Counted from the first letter of the stretch, positions 7,442-15,666 are shown. The stretch: DNA of 32,174 nt from an uncultured Eubacteriales bacterium (GCA_934446065.1 CAKSDP010000022.1:1-32174); one strand, 5' to 3'. Program-made: numbers and translations. Notes: generated by a model not told the origin, from the letters alone.

Positions 7442-9598
7442 ATGGCAATAAAATACAACAAGGCGACAAAGAAATTCTTCCTTACGACGAAGAATACCAT
7501 GTACGTCTTTCAGATCGTCCACGAAAAATTTCTCGGACATATTTACTACGGACAGAAAAAGCGCGGCTTCGACCCTGATTTCTATGAGCACAACGGCTCG
7601 TTCTCTCCCTATTTTGAAGAAGAAACATCGTCCTTCTCGCTCAACGAGGCGTATACCGAGTATTCCTACTTCGGATCGGGCGATTTCCGCTGTACCTCAC
7701 TCAGACTGAGAAACAGCGACGGAAACGCCTGCACCCTCTTTTTCTATAAGTCGCACCGCATCATCAAAGGGCGCGTGCCGATCTCCGGTATGCCGTATGC
7801 TGAGGTGAAGGACGGGGATGAAACTCTTGAGATAACCCTCACCGATGATGTCACCGGATGCATCCTCAAGCTATATTATACCGTCATAGAAGACTGCGAC
7901 GTTATAACAAGATATATGAAGCTTGAGAACGGCGGCGAGGCGCCGGTCGATATCGAAAACTGCATGAGCCTTCAGGTCGATCTGCCGGAGCGCGACTACG
8001 ACATGATCTCTCTCCACGGCGCACATTGCTGGGAGCGTCAGTATTGCCGCACTCCCGTTCGTATGGGCAGCCAGACGATATTCAGCAGACGCGGTGCGTC
8101 GAGCCACCAGTTCAACCCCTTCATGGCGCTCTGCAAGCATAAAGCGACAGAGGAGCGCGGCGAGGTGTTCGGATTCAACTTCGTGTACAGCGGCAACTTC
8201 TATGCCGAAGCGGAGCTTGGACAGGCTGAGGCTGTTCGCGTGCAGATCGGACTCGGCGGCGAGAATTTCAGATGGCATCTTCTCCCTGGCGAGACGTTTG
8301 AATCTCCCGAGGCGATCATGACCTACACGAACAAGGGTATCGGTCAGATGTCGCGCAATTTCCACAAGTTTACGAACGATCGTATTCTCCCGCCGGAGAT
8401 CTTCGACAAGCGTCCCGTCGTTCTGAATACGTGGGAAGCCTGCTTCTTTGATATCGACGAGGAAAAGCTGCTCGAATTTGCCCGCGTGTCGTCCGAGTGC
8501 GGCATTGATATGCTCGTGATGGATGACGGCTGGTTCGGAAGCCGCGAGAACGACTGGGCAGGACTCGGCGATTGGTGGGAAAACCCGAAAAAGTTCAAGG
8601 ACGGGCTTCGCGCATTCGTTGACCGCGTGAAAAAGAATAATATAAAATTCGGTATCTGGATCGAGCCCGAGATGGTGAATCCCGACAGCGATCTTTACCG
8701 CGCACATCCCGAGTGGTGTCTGAGAGTCCCGCACAGACCGAATACACTCTCGCGTCATCAGCTCGTGCTTGATATGTCAAACAACGACGTGGTCGATTAC
8801 CTCAAGGAGTCGTTTACAAAAACATTCGACGGCGTCGCGATCGACTACATAAAGTGGGATATGAACCGTCACCTCTCCGAGGTCGGCTCCGATTTTCTCC
8901 CGCCCGAAAGACAGCTCGAGGTTCCGCATCGGTTTATGCTTGGCGTGTATGAGCTGTTCCGCTGGTTCAGAGAGAAGTACCCGAACGTCATGATCGAGAA
9001 CTGCTCGGGCGGCGGCGGACGCTATGACCTCGGAATGATGAAATACAGCTCGCAGATCTGGGCGAGCGACCTCACCGATCCCGTATGGCGCTGCAAGATC
9101 CAGTACGGCTCAATGCTGCCGTATCCGGCGAGCACTATGAGCTGCCACGTGTCTCACCCCGGATCGAGCGTAAAGGAAGCCGACTACCGCTGGGCAGTCG
9201 CGATCGGCGGAATGCTCGGATATGAGCTGCACATAGTCGGAGCGGACGAGGCGATCCGCCGCCGTATTCCCGAGCAGATCGCGGAATACCGCAAATATGA
9301 GGAGCTTATAAAGCACGGCGATTACTACCGCCTGTACAGCCCGTTTGAGACGAACTACAATTCGTACTATTTTGCCTCCGAGGATAATTCGAAAATACTT
9401 CTCTCGTTCATCCAGCTTTCGCCCGATAAAAAGGAGAAGCCGATAAAGCTGAAGGTGTCGCGTGCCGACCCGCACGCAGTGTATGTCGATGAGCGCACGG
9501 GAGACGAGTATACCGGCGAGGAGCTTCGCCGCGGTATAACCCTGACCTCATCCCTTGAGGATCGGTTCTTCCGCATCTGGAGCCTCGTGCGTAAATAA
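7442..9598 (+). CDS. Alpha-galactosidase, GH36
   Basis: Cytoplasmic alpha-galactosidase that removes terminal alpha-1,6-galactose from raffinose-family sugars or galactomannan fragments. It has 718 aa, the normal length of bacterial GH36 tetrameric enzymes. The N-terminal beta-supersandwich domain is followed by the barrel motifs DDGWFG, WIEPEMVNPDSDL, KWDMNR with nucleophile Asp473, ENCSGGGGRYD, and SDLTDP with acid/base Asp543. Spacing between the two aspartates (70 residues) matches that in characterised GH36 enzymes. The start at 7442 follows GAAAGGA; the open frame upstream overlaps the flavoprotein gene and its terminator and is not coding. No signal peptide is present. It has its own promoter and terminator, so it is a single-gene unit, with GH31 and sialidase-like genes nearby on the same strand. 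Confidence 0.95.
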   Translation: MAIKYNKATKKFFLTTKNTMYVFQIVHEKFLGHIYYGQKKRGFDPDFYEHNGSFSPYFEEETSSFSLNEAYTEYSYFGSGDFRCTSLRLRNSDGNACTLFFYKSHRIIKGRVPISGMPYAEVKDGDETLEITLTDDVTGCILKLYYTVIEDCDVITRYMKLENGGEAPVDIENCMSLQVDLPERDYDMISLHGAHCWERQYCRTPVRMGSQTIFSRRGASSHQFNPFMALCKHKATEERGEVFGFNFVYSGNFYAEAELGQAEAVRVQIGLGGENFRWHLLPGETFESPEAIMTYTNKGIGQMSRNFHKFTNDRILPPEIFDKRPVVLNTWEACFFDIDEEKLLEFARVSSECGIDMLVMDDGWFGSRENDWAGLGDWWENPKKFKDGLRAFVDRVKKNNIKFGIWIEPEMVNPDSDLYRAHPEWCLRVPHRPNTLSRHQLVLDMSNNDVVDYLKESFTKTFDGVAIDYIKWDMNRHLSEVGSDFLPPERQLEVPHRFMLGVYELFRWFREKYPNVMIENCSGGGGRYDLGMMKYSSQIWASDLTDPVWRCKIQYGSMLPYPASTMSCHVSHPGSSVKEADYRWAVAIGGMLGYELHIVGADEAIRRRIPEQIAEYRKYEELIKHGDYYRLYSPFETNYNSYYFASEDNSKILLSFIQLSPDKKEKPIKLKVSRADPHAVYVDERTGDEYTGEELRRGITLTSSLEDRFFRIWSLVRK

Positions 9599-9601
9599 AA
9601 T

Positions 9602-9637
9602 AAAAAATCACGACCGTCACCGGTCGTGATTTTTTTT
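9602..9637. terminator. Bidirectional terminator
   Basis: Stem ATCACGACCG/CGGTCGTGAT with loop TCAC, flanked by A6 and T8 runs. It lies 3 nt after the alpha-galactosidase stop and 3 nt after the convergent transaldolase-like gene, and serves both. Confidence 0.92.
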
Positions 9638-9639
9638 GA

Positions 9640-10329
9640 TCATTCTTTGTTTTTCAGCAGCTCGAGGATCTTCTTGTCTCCGTATACGCTCTCCCAGTCG
9701 GCGCTGAAATCGTCTACCGCGTAAAGCGTGAGCGGGTGGTATACGAGATTCTCGTAAAGATCGGGGTTGATCGTGACGGCGTGAGCGCCGACCATCGCAA
9801 CCTTGTGGATCTGCTCAACGTTCTTGAAGCTTGCCGCAAGCACCTTGGTCTTTACGTCGTGAATGCGGAACATCTGAACGATCTCCTCAACAACGTGAAC
9901 ACCGTCGGATACGATGCTGTCAAGACGGTTGATGTAGGGAGCAACATATGCAGCTCCCGCCTTTGCGGCGATGAGCGCCTGCTGCTGAGTGAATATCGCG
10001 GTCATCGTGACCTTTATGCCCATCTTTGTAAGCTCCATCGTAGCTTTGAGTCCCTCGGGCGATACGGGAATCTTTATGTAAAAGTCGCCTCCGACAGCCT
10101 CCTTCAGAGCAACAGCCTCTTTTACGATCATGTCGGCGGTGGATTCGGTCGTCTGAATGTGGAACATCAGATCGGGACCGATGATGTCTCGGATCTGCCG
10201 TATAAGATTTGTGAAATCGGTGTGCTCTCTCGAGATGATCGTCGGGTTCGTCGTAACTCCGTCGATCGGGTAAAATTCAACGCACTTTTTGATTGCGTCA
10301 AGCTGAGCGGTGTCAATAATGTACTGCAT
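9640..10329 (-). CDS. Fructose-6-phosphate aldolase / transaldolase-like protein
   Basis: Class I aldolase of the small transaldolase subfamily (FSA/TalC/MipB). It has 229 aa, close to the 214-220 aa of this subfamily. The Schiff-base lysine is Lys86 in FYIKIPVS, matching Lys85 of E. coli FSA. The substrate-phosphate and ring motifs DGVTTNPTI and the VTINPDLYENL C-terminal segment are also present. The enzyme either cleaves fructose 6-phosphate to dihydroxyacetone and glyceraldehyde 3-phosphate, or acts as transaldolase in the pentose phosphate route; sequence alone does not decide. The ATG has GAAGG about 8 nt upstream, and a consensus promoter lies 45 nt before it. It is monocistronic. Confidence 0.88.
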   Translation of the reverse strand: MQYIIDTAQLDAIKKCVEFYPIDGVTTNPTIISREHTDFTNLIRQIRDIIGPDLMFHIQTTESTADMIVKEAVALKEAVGGDFYIKIPVSPEGLKATMELTKMGIKVTMTAIFTQQQALIAAKAGAAYVAPYINRLDSIVSDGVHVVEEIVQMFRIHDVKTKVLAASFKNVEQIHKVAMVGAHAVTINPDLYENLVYHPLTLYAVDDFSADWESVYGDKKILELLKNKE

Positions 10330-10374
10330 AATCCTGCCTTCTTTGACTTTGTAAATTTATTCTTCAACATAAAA

Positions 10375-10403
10375 AGTATAGCACAGTGCAAAATGGTTGT
10401 CAA
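10375..10403 (-). promoter_or_regulatory. Strong promoter of the transaldolase-like gene
   Basis: Minus strand TTGACA (10398-10403), 17-nt spacer, TATACT (10375-10380). This is one of the closest matches to consensus in the window. Confidence 0.88.
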
Positions 10404-10437
10404 TTGGCGCAGGGCTTAATTTTTGCGTGATTTTTCA

Positions 10438-10463
10438 CAAAAATTTGAGCGTTTTTCACGCTC
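10438..10463 (-). terminator. Weak terminator at the esterase 3' end
   Basis: Five-pair stem GAGCG/CGCTC (10447-10463) overlapping the stop codon, followed on the minus strand by AAATTTTTG. It is short, so termination may be partial. Confidence 0.35.
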
Positions 10464-11205
10464 CCGTGAAAAATTTTATCACTTCCTCAATGTGAGAGTT
10501 CCAGAAGAACCAGTTGTGCGTCCCCGGCGCCTCGGCGTAGGAGTGATCAAGCCCCAGAGCCTTGGCGTGTGCGGCGAATGCGCGGTTGTGTTCAAGGAGA
10601 AAATCATCCTCGCCGCAGAACTGTATAAGGCGCGGCGCATTCGGGCACCCCTTCATTTTTTCGGCAAGCCAAAAGAGATCGGCGTCGCTTCCGGGTACGG
10701 TATCGGGGTAGTCCTCGCCGAATATCATCCGCATATCGTCATCCCATTGACGTTCGCGGGCGATTCGCGCAATGTCCATAACACCGGAGAGCGCACCCGC
10801 CGCAGCGTATTTGTCTGGGTTGCGCATTGCGATCTTGTACGCGCCGTAGCCGCCCATCGACAGCCCGGCGATGAAATTGCGCTCGCGCTTCTCCGACAGA
10901 TTGAACATATTGTGTACCACCTGCGGCAGCTCCTCCGTAATGTGAGAGTAGAAGCGTTCACCGTGTACCATGTCCTCGTAGAATCCGCGCCCGCCGTTCG
11001 GCATGATGACCGCAATCCCGTAAGCGTTTGCAAAAGCTTCGATCTGGCTGTAACGGCTCCAGCAGGTGTAGTCGTCGGTCAGACCGTGAAGAAGCCAAAG
11101 AACGGGAATGTCGGATACGTCGTGCCCGTGCTCCGGAACCACCGCGCGGAAATCCTGCATGTGCCCGAGCGGAACAGAGTAAAAATTGCATGATATTATT
11201 GCCAT
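10456..11205 (-). CDS. Esterase family protein (alpha/beta hydrolase, esterase D-like)
   Basis: Cytoplasmic serine esterase of the PF00756 (esterase D/S-formylglutathione hydrolase/tributyrin esterase) type, 249 aa. The nucleophile elbow is GLSMGG (Ser116), the oxyanion region is LLHGLTDDYTCW, and the acid is probably in FCGEDD. The catalytic His lies in PGTHNWFFW close to the C-terminus. Such enzymes in gut Clostridia often remove acetyl or feruloyl groups from plant glycans, but the sequence does not specify the acyl group. I take the start at 11205 (MAIISCNF) because ACGAGG lies 9 nt upstream; the upstream in-frame codon has no ribosome binding site. It has its own promoter, and the next minus-strand gene has a separate strong promoter. 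Confidence 0.85.
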   Translation of the reverse strand: MAIISCNFYSVPLGHMQDFRAVVPEHGHDVSDIPVLWLLHGLTDDYTCWSRYSQIEAFANAYGIAVIMPNGGRGFYEDMVHGERFYSHITEELPQVVHNMFNLSEKRERNFIAGLSMGGYGAYKIAMRNPDKYAAAGALSGVMDIARIARERQWDDDMRMIFGEDYPDTVPGSDADLFWLAEKMKGCPNAPRLIQFCGEDDFLLEHNRAFAAHAKALGLDHSYAEAPGTHNWFFWNSHIEEVIKFFTGA

Positions 11206-11248
11206 GTCAAACCTCGTATGTGTTGTTTTTCTCAAGTGCTTTTATATA

Positions 11249-11277
11249 ATAATACTATAAAGCGCGCCGCAGTGCAA
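11249..11277 (-). promoter_or_regulatory. Promoter of the esterase gene
   Basis: Minus strand TTGCAC (11272-11277), 17-nt spacer, TATTAT (11249-11254), 43 nt upstream of the chosen ATG. Confidence 0.6.
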
Positions 11278-11335
11278 CAATTTTCGCATATTCCGCGAAA
11301 AAATACTGTGTTTTCCGATATTGCCCGCACCGTTG

Positions 11336-11364
11336 TTGAAATATTTCCCGAATTGTGATAGAAT
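11336..11364 (+). promoter_or_regulatory. Promoter of the AT-rich membrane protein gene
   Basis: TTGAAA (11336-11341), 17-nt spacer, TAGAAT (11359-11364), 47 nt before the ATG. Confidence 0.65.
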
Positions 11365-11411
11365 TAACATATATCCCGACGCTGTCGTATTTGTAAGAAA
11401 GATGGTGAACT

Positions 11412-12077
11412 ATGGAGAACATAGAGAGTATAGAAAGATTCGTGGAGTATGGACTTAGAAAAGACGTTAATATGCGGTTCCTGAGAAAAATGACGTGGGG
11501 ATTAAATATTTGGTGGATACTTGGCTTTTTTATCGGCTATTTGTTAGGTGGAATAGCTTTTGTATACGGAACTGTAATATTATGTTTAGGATTGCTTTCG
11601 CCGGTTTTTATTGAAATAAAACGAAAGGATGAATCTGTTTACGGGGTTGCGCGTGGGTGGTGTGTTCTTTCGATAACATCGATTGTAAACCATATTTTGT
11701 TGGCTGAAATTCTATGTGGCATGCTTACATCTTCAATTGCATTAAAGTTAGTGATTGCGGCATTGCCTCTCGGGATGATATTCTTGTTATACTTTGTTAC
11801 TAAAAGACGCATTAAAACTAATGCATTCAAAGATAGCCAAAGAGTGGCAAAGAGCAATAGACGTTTGTTTTGCCCTGTGTGGGGTGCGATAGGCATTTCA
11901 TTTGGCAGACTGTTTATGACAAAACTTCAGCAGGAGAGTGCTATTGCTATTGTAATTATTTGTTTTCTCGTTTTTTCGCTTTTGTATTGTTTTGGTACAA
12001 TAAATTTGCTCAAGGTGTATTACATAAATAAGTACAATCTTGAAAAATACAAGCACATAGAAGAGGCAGATAAATGA
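11412..12077 (+). CDS. Hypothetical integral membrane protein, AT-rich
   Basis: Protein of 221 aa, not recognised. It has a short charged N-terminus and about six hydrophobic helices arranged in pairs, separated by basic loops (IKRKDESVYG, TKRRIKTNAFKDSQR), and ends in a charged cytoplasmic tail (YNLEKYKHIEEADK). Base and codon use differ plainly from its neighbours. Codons such as TTA, ATA, AGA and AAA are frequent, whereas surrounding genes favour CTC, ATC, CGC and AAG. This suggests recent acquisition. Its ribosome binding site is weak (AAAGATGGTGA). It has its own promoter and no operon partner; no terminator is obvious before the smpB promoter. Function cannot be stated. Confidence 0.7.
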   Translation: MENIESIERFVEYGLRKDVNMRFLRKMTWGLNIWWILGFFIGYLLGGIAFVYGTVILCLGLLSPVFIEIKRKDESVYGVARGWCVLSITSIVNHILLAEILCGMLTSSIALKLVIAALPLGMIFLLYFVTKRRIKTNAFKDSQRVAKSNRRLFCPVWGAIGISFGRLFMTKLQQESAIAIVIICFLVFSLLYCFGTINLLKVYYINKYNLEKYKHIEEADK

Positions 12078-12143
12078 AGGCGGCGATACTCATGATACAT
12101 AAATATCCCCGCATTTGCGAGCAAATTTGACATCTCATCCCCC

Positions 12144-12172
12144 TTGATTTCGCGGCGGCTGTGGTGTATAAT
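12144..12172 (+). promoter_or_regulatory. Promoter of smpB
   Basis: TTGATT (12144-12149), 17-nt spacer, TATAAT (12167-12172), 28 nt before the smpB ATG, giving a very short leader. Confidence 0.78.
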
Positions 12173-12200
12173 ATAGTCAGACGAAATGGGAGGACGGCGC

Positions 12201-12674
12201 ATGGCTGACAAAAATGTGAAGAATCAGAAAAAAATCCTTGCGCTGAACCGCAAGGCGCGTCACGATTATTTTGTTGACGAGACATACGAAGCGGGAATCT
12301 CTCTCTCCGGAACGGAAGTCAAAAGCATCCGCGCCGGAACGGTCAACCTCAAGGACTCGTACTGCCGTATAGACGACGGTGAGCTGTTCGTCATCGGAAT
12401 GCACGTGAGTCCGTATGAGAAAGGGAACATCTTCAACAGAGACCCCCTGCGCGACCGCAAGCTTCTTATGCACAAGCGCGAGATCATGAAGCTTCTCGGG
12501 CTTATCACGCGCGACAGCTATACGCTCGTGCCGCTGTCGCTGTATCTTTCCGGCTCAAATGTCAAGGTCGAGCTTGGACTTTGCCGAGGCAAGAAGCTGT
12601 ACGACAAGCGCGAGAGCGACGCAAAGCGCGCCGCCGGCAGGGAGATCGAGCGCGCGATGAAGACATACAGATAA
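12201..12674 (+). CDS. smpB: SsrA-binding protein SmpB
   Basis: RNA-binding partner of tmRNA in trans-translation. It delivers tmRNA to stalled ribosomes and its C-terminal tail occupies the decoding site. The 157 aa show the family pattern: KILALNRKARHDYFV, YEAGISLSGTEVKSIR, NLKDSYCRI, and HKREIMKL. The basic C-terminus (KRESDAKRAAGREIERAMK) is typical. The start is the ATG at 12201, with GGGAGGA 6 nt upstream; an ATG 15 nt earlier overlaps the Shine-Dalgarno and is rejected. The matching ssrA gene lies about 570 nt downstream, with a nitroreductase gene between. Confidence 0.97.
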   Translation: MADKNVKNQKKILALNRKARHDYFVDETYEAGISLSGTEVKSIRAGTVNLKDSYCRIDDGELFVIGMHVSPYEKGNIFNRDPLRDRKLLMHKREIMKLLGLITRDSYTLVPLSLYLSGSNVKVELGLCRGKKLYDKRESDAKRAAGREIERAMKTYR

Positions 12675-12685
12675 CGGAGGCTCAT

Positions 12686-13204
12686 ATGGAATTTGAAAAA
12701 CTTATGAATGCTCGCCATTCGACACGAGGCTTTTCGGGCAAGCGTCTGAGCGAGGATGAGGTCCGCGAGCTTGTCCGCGCCGGAACTCTTGCACCCAACG
12801 CCTGCAATATGCAGTCATGGCATTTTTACGCCGTTGTCGGCGATGCGGTCGAGAAACTGCATCCGGATTCGTATGCGAATGAGTGGATAAAAACCGCAGG
12901 TGCCGCGATCCTTGTGTGTGCCGAGGACGGCGAGCTGTGCGCTCGCTTCGGCGAGAGGGCGCGCGATCTCTTTATACTCCAGGATACCGCCGCAGCAGCA
13001 ACGATGATCCTTCTGCGCGCAGCGGATATGGGAATGTCGGGCTGCTTTATCGGATCATTCAGGGAAGAGGCTTGCCGCCGTGCGTTTTCCGTCAAGGAAA
13101 ACCATATACCAGTAGCACTTCTCGCGATCGGATACGAGACAGAGCCGCAGACTCCCGAAAAATCGCGCAAGCCGCTTGACAGCGTTCTGACGATCGTCAA
13201 GTGA
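12686..13204 (+). CDS. Nitroreductase family protein (FMN-dependent)
   Basis: Small flavin reductase-fold protein of 172 aa. Family signs are the N-terminal RHSTRGFSGKRLSEDEVRELVRAGTLAPNACNMQSWHF, which contributes the FMN phosphate and ring contacts, and the later GMSGCFIGSF glycine motif. C-terminal VALLAIGYETE is the usual strand. It is at the short end for the family and lacks any Fe-S ferredoxin domain. The frame is open upstream inside smpB, but the ATG at 12686 has an ideal CGGAGG 8 nt upstream and is the start. It follows smpB by 11 nt, so they are co-transcribed. The substrate is unknown; a housekeeping redox or detoxification role is a guess. Confidence 0.88.
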   Translation: MEFEKLMNARHSTRGFSGKRLSEDEVRELVRAGTLAPNACNMQSWHFYAVVGDAVEKLHPDSYANEWIKTAGAAILVCAEDGELCARFGERARDLFILQDTAAAATMILLRAADMGMSGCFIGSFREEACRRAFSVKENHIPVALLAIGYETEPQTPEKSRKPLDSVLTIVK

Positions 13205-13239
13205 TATAAAATAAAAACTCCGCCGTCGGCGGAGCCCAT

Positions 13240-13607
13240 GGGGGCGTAATGGTTTCGACGGGGATGATGAAATACGATAAGCGGGTAGAGCATGGGGAAA
13301 GCTCTTAAATCCGACCCTAACTAAAATTAAACGCTAACAATAATAGAGTAGCACTCGCTGCCTAACGGCAGTATGCCGCCTTTGCGGCTCGTCTCACGGT
13401 CGGAATGCCACGGCCGCCGTCAGGCGTCAAATCAGTGGCGTACGTGAACAGCCTTTTAGCTTTTGAAGCTGTCATGAATTAAAAAGCTGCCGCAGTGTAA
13501 CCCTGTCTGCCGGGGAATATTGCGGGAGATATGTAGACAGATTGCACCCGGAGAAAGTTGTATGGAGTTGTTTTCGGACAGGAGTTCGATTCTCCTCGCC
13601 TCCACCA
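13240..13607 (+). ncRNA. ssrA: tmRNA (transfer-messenger RNA)
   Basis: The 5' GGGGGCG pairs with CGCCTCC near the 3' end to form the acceptor stem. The T-arm GGAGTTCGATTCTCC precedes it and the CCA at 13605-13607 is encoded. The conserved 5' segment (GTAATGGTTTCGACGGGG) is clear. The tag reading frame starts at GCT 13333 and reads ANNNRVALAA, ending at TAA 13363-13365; the ALAA end is the usual proteolysis signal. It rescues stalled ribosomes with SmpB, encoded just upstream. I see no well-spaced promoter immediately before it, so it may be processed from the smpB transcript. Confidence 0.97.
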
Positions 13608-13624
13608 ATCTTTGAAAAGTCGAA

Positions 13625-13670
13625 CACCTATCCTCTGCATCGGAGAGTTGATTGCCGACAGAGGTAGGTG
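13625..13670 (+). other. Hairpin downstream of ssrA
   Basis: CACCTATCCTCTG pairs with CAGAGGTAGGTG with one bulged T, and further pairs follow at CGG/CCG. There is no T-run after it, so it is more likely a processing or protective structure of the ssrA trailer than a terminator. Confidence 0.45.
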
Positions 13671-13750
13671 CGCATCCAACCGTTGAGTATGTGCGACGGT
13701 ATATGTGGAATATTTTGTAATGACGGATCGTTTTGTGGACGCTCAATCAA

Positions 13751-13790
13751 AATATCCCGACGATTTTTATCGTCGGGATATTCGTTTTAT
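13751..13790. terminator. Terminator after the ssrA unit
   Basis: Perfect 13-bp stem AATATCCCGACGA / TCGTCGGGATATT around a short T-rich loop, followed by CGTTTTAT. It works best on the plus strand and is the first strong terminator after ssrA. Confidence 0.85.
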
Positions 13791-13830
13791 ATTACTCATT
13801 AAATTAAAGGAGCCGTCCGATATATAGATT

Positions 13831-13920
13831 TTGCCCGGCGCAGCCGAGTGCTATCGGATGGACGATAGCGGAGCCGCAAAGATCCGCGATTTCTTCCGGT
13901 TGGACACGGGAGAGAACTGA
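13831..13920 (+). CDS. Possible 29-aa small ORF (uncertain)
   Basis: In the 13608-14003 stretch without large genes, a TTG-started frame reads 29 codons to TGA. It includes an internal ATG at 13858 and ends in IRDFFRLDTGEN. The composition resembles real protein (balanced charged and hydrophobic residues, codon use like the neighbours). An AAAGGAG at 13806-13812 is too far from the TTG to be convincing. A strong plus-strand terminator follows at 13930. It could be a small protein, a gene fragment, or chance inside a structured RNA. Confidence 0.25.
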   Translation: MPGAAECYRMDDSGAAKIRDFFRLDTGEN

Positions 13921-13929
13921 ATATTACAT

Positions 13930-13959
13930 GATCCGCTGCCGTAAGACAGCGGATCTTTT
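13930..13959 (+). terminator. Intrinsic terminator, plus strand
   Basis: Stem GATCCGCTG/CAGCGGATC (9 bp) with loop CCGTAAGA, followed by TTTT. It implies a transcript from about 13800-13930, because the ssrA unit already ends at 13790. Confidence 0.75.
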
Positions 13960-14003
13960 GATAGTTTGCAAATCATGCTCGGAGCGAGCCGGATTTAGAG
14001 ATT

Positions 14004-14837
14004 TTACGCAAAGTCGATGCGGACGATCTGCATATTCATGAATCCGTCTCCGACCTTGGAGAGAAATCTGAAAAATCCGCTGACCGACGGGTCTTTCAGA
14101 TCGTTGTACCCGAGCATATAGCCCCTGCTCGATACCGCGATCCTTTTGTCCCACGCGGATATTTCGCGTGCGGCATCCGATACGGCAAAATATGCACCGA
14201 CGTCCTTTATTTCGGCGTCTTTTATCCATGTTTTGAGCATGAGCTTGACCGCTCTCTCGTTTGCGGCGTCAAATACGAGCTTCGCACCCGGGAAAGCGCA
14301 CGCCATCTTTTGCACGAGCGCCCGTACCTGATCCTTCAGGAAATAGTAGAACACCCCTGCGGCGAAGAATACCGCTCCGCCGGACGCGTCGATCTCATCA
14401 AACCACGCCGTGTCGTTGAGATTGCACGCAATATTGTGCTCACGTTCACCTGCGGGCAGCATGGCATCGCGTGCGGCGATCACGTCGGGAAAATCGAGAT
14501 TGTAGATCACGCAGCTCCCGTTGTCGCAGGAGCGACCCGTGTCGTCAAGTCCGCAGCCGAGATTTACGACCGCCGCGTTCGGGTGGCTTTTCAGATAATC
14601 GCGAACCTCCCACGCAAGATCGTTCTGCCGCATTGCCGCTTCAAGGAATCCGAAGCGCTGCATGAGACTTCTCGACTTCTTCTCAAGTACCGAGAAGTCA
14701 TAGTCGATCTCGTTCATAAGACGCACGGCTGTATCATCCCGAAACATATTCGGGTACAGCTCCGTGCACATCTTCCGCCCGTAGAGCGGAATTACAAGTG
14801 TTTCCTGTACGCTGTTCTTCTCAATCTTGTATTTCAC
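14004..14837 (-). CDS. SAM-dependent methyltransferase, leucine carboxyl methyltransferase (LCM/PPM1) family
   Basis: Protein of 277 aa of the COG3315/PF04072 group, which O-methylates carboxyl or hydroxyl groups on natural products or proteins. The SAM-binding motif I reads VVNLGCGLDD (91-100) and motif II is NLDFPDVI with the acidic ribose-binding Asp115. The N-terminal YGRKMCTELYPNMFRDDTA is typical of the family. The start is GTG at 14837, chosen because AAGGAG sits 9 nt upstream. It is the last gene of a three-gene operon, 13 nt after the alpha/beta hydrolase. Its target is unknown. Confidence 0.85.
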   Translation of the reverse strand: MKYKIEKNSVQETLVIPLYGRKMCTELYPNMFRDDTAVRLMNEIDYDFSVLEKKSRSLMQRFGFLEAAMRQNDLAWEVRDYLKSHPNAAVVNLGCGLDDTGRSCDNGSCVIYNLDFPDVIAARDAMLPAGEREHNIACNLNDTAWFDEIDASGGAVFFAAGVFYYFLKDQVRALVQKMACAFPGAKLVFDAANERAVKLMLKTWIKDAEIKDVGAYFAVSDAAREISAWDKRIAVSSRGYMLGYNDLKDPSVSGFFRFLSKVGDGFMNMQIVRIDFA

Positions 14838-14850
14838 TTTGCTGTTCTCC

Positions 14851-15621
14851 TTATTTCAAAAATGTCAGCTCGGGCAGACTGCCGTGCTGAATGATCGACG
14901 ATAGCATTTCGGCAAATCCCTCGGGATCGCGTATTTGAAACTGCATATGGTTTTGCCCCTCGAACACCGGAAAATTCGCATCCGGGTACGACTTCATTAC
15001 GTCATCGCGGTATTTGTAATGCTCCTCGGCGCTGCCGAATTCAAAAAAGACGCGGCGCTGCATCTCCGGCGGCAGAGAGGGGAAGGGCTTGTCCTCAAGA
15101 CTGTCAGATAGCTGACGGCGAAGATTTCCGTATGTAAGCGCTTTTCCTGCGGCAATAAAATACGGCTTTATTGCATCGTCGTCGCACCACATGATCCGCT
15201 TCAGCGTGCGCCCGCCCGAGAGGTAGAGGCTTTTTATCGCAAGGTAGAGAAACGGCACCATTATCCCGCGCGTCGCCTTGCCTATCTTTGCGAATTGTCC
15301 GCCGTCGAAAAATACGTGCTCGGTCGGGATCTGCGACTGAGTTATGAACGCCATTGCGAGATCGGCACCGATCGAGGACGCTGTGATCAGCTCGAGCCGC
15401 CCAACTCTGCATTTTTGCAGAAACGCTTCGATCTGCCGCACTTCGTCAGCTTTGCCCGCGTATTTCTGTCCCTTGCAATATACCGTGGACGTCGGCAGAA
15501 TGCAGAAATACCTGTCCTGCAAGAGCTTTGCAACAGGTTCGCTGCTTTGGCCCGTGACTCCCATGGCGTGGAAGAAAAGCACCGCAGGCTTTGACCTGTC
15601 GCCGAGTGTTTCAAACAGCAT
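14851..15621 (-). CDS. Alpha/beta hydrolase
   Basis: Protein of 256 aa with an alpha/beta hydrolase fold. The oxyanion loop is LFFHAMGVTG. The nucleophile elbow is ASSIGA, with Ser83 in an A-x-S-x-G variant of GxSxG. The general-base His is in FEGQNHMQF near residue 227. The middle cap region (FLYLAIKSLYLSGGRTLKRIMW) is helical and hydrophobic. No signal peptide is present. The ATG has GGAGGG about 9 nt upstream. It is the second gene of the operon, 45 nt after the ATC-hydrolase-like gene and directly before the methyltransferase, so it likely acts on a related small molecule. Confidence 0.82.
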   Translation of the reverse strand: MLFETLGDRSKPAVLFFHAMGVTGQSSEPVAKLLQDRYFCILPTSTVYCKGQKYAGKADEVRQIEAFLQKCRVGRLELITASSIGADLAMAFITQSQIPTEHVFFDGGQFAKIGKATRGIMVPFLYLAIKSLYLSGGRTLKRIMWCDDDAIKPYFIAAGKALTYGNLRRQLSDSLEDKPFPSLPPEMQRRVFFEFGSAEEHYKYRDDVMKSYPDANFPVFEGQNHMQFQIRDPEGFAEMLSSIIQHGSLPELTFLK

Positions 15622-15666
15622 AAGAGCTCCCTCCTGTCAATTCCGGCGATATCCCGCTTCATCGCG

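Noticed and set aside
7871..8758. A 295-codon minus-strand frame opposite the alpha-galactosidase
   Set aside because: Antisense shadow of a gene with secure catalytic motifs.
10423..11193. A 256-codon plus-strand frame
   Set aside because: It is opposite the esterase gene, whose catalytic triad, start and promoter are clear.
13218..13234. CTCCGCC/GGCGGAG hairpin as terminator before ssrA
   Set aside because: The T-run is on the minus-strand side only and no minus-strand gene ends there; it is more likely part of the ssrA precursor leader.
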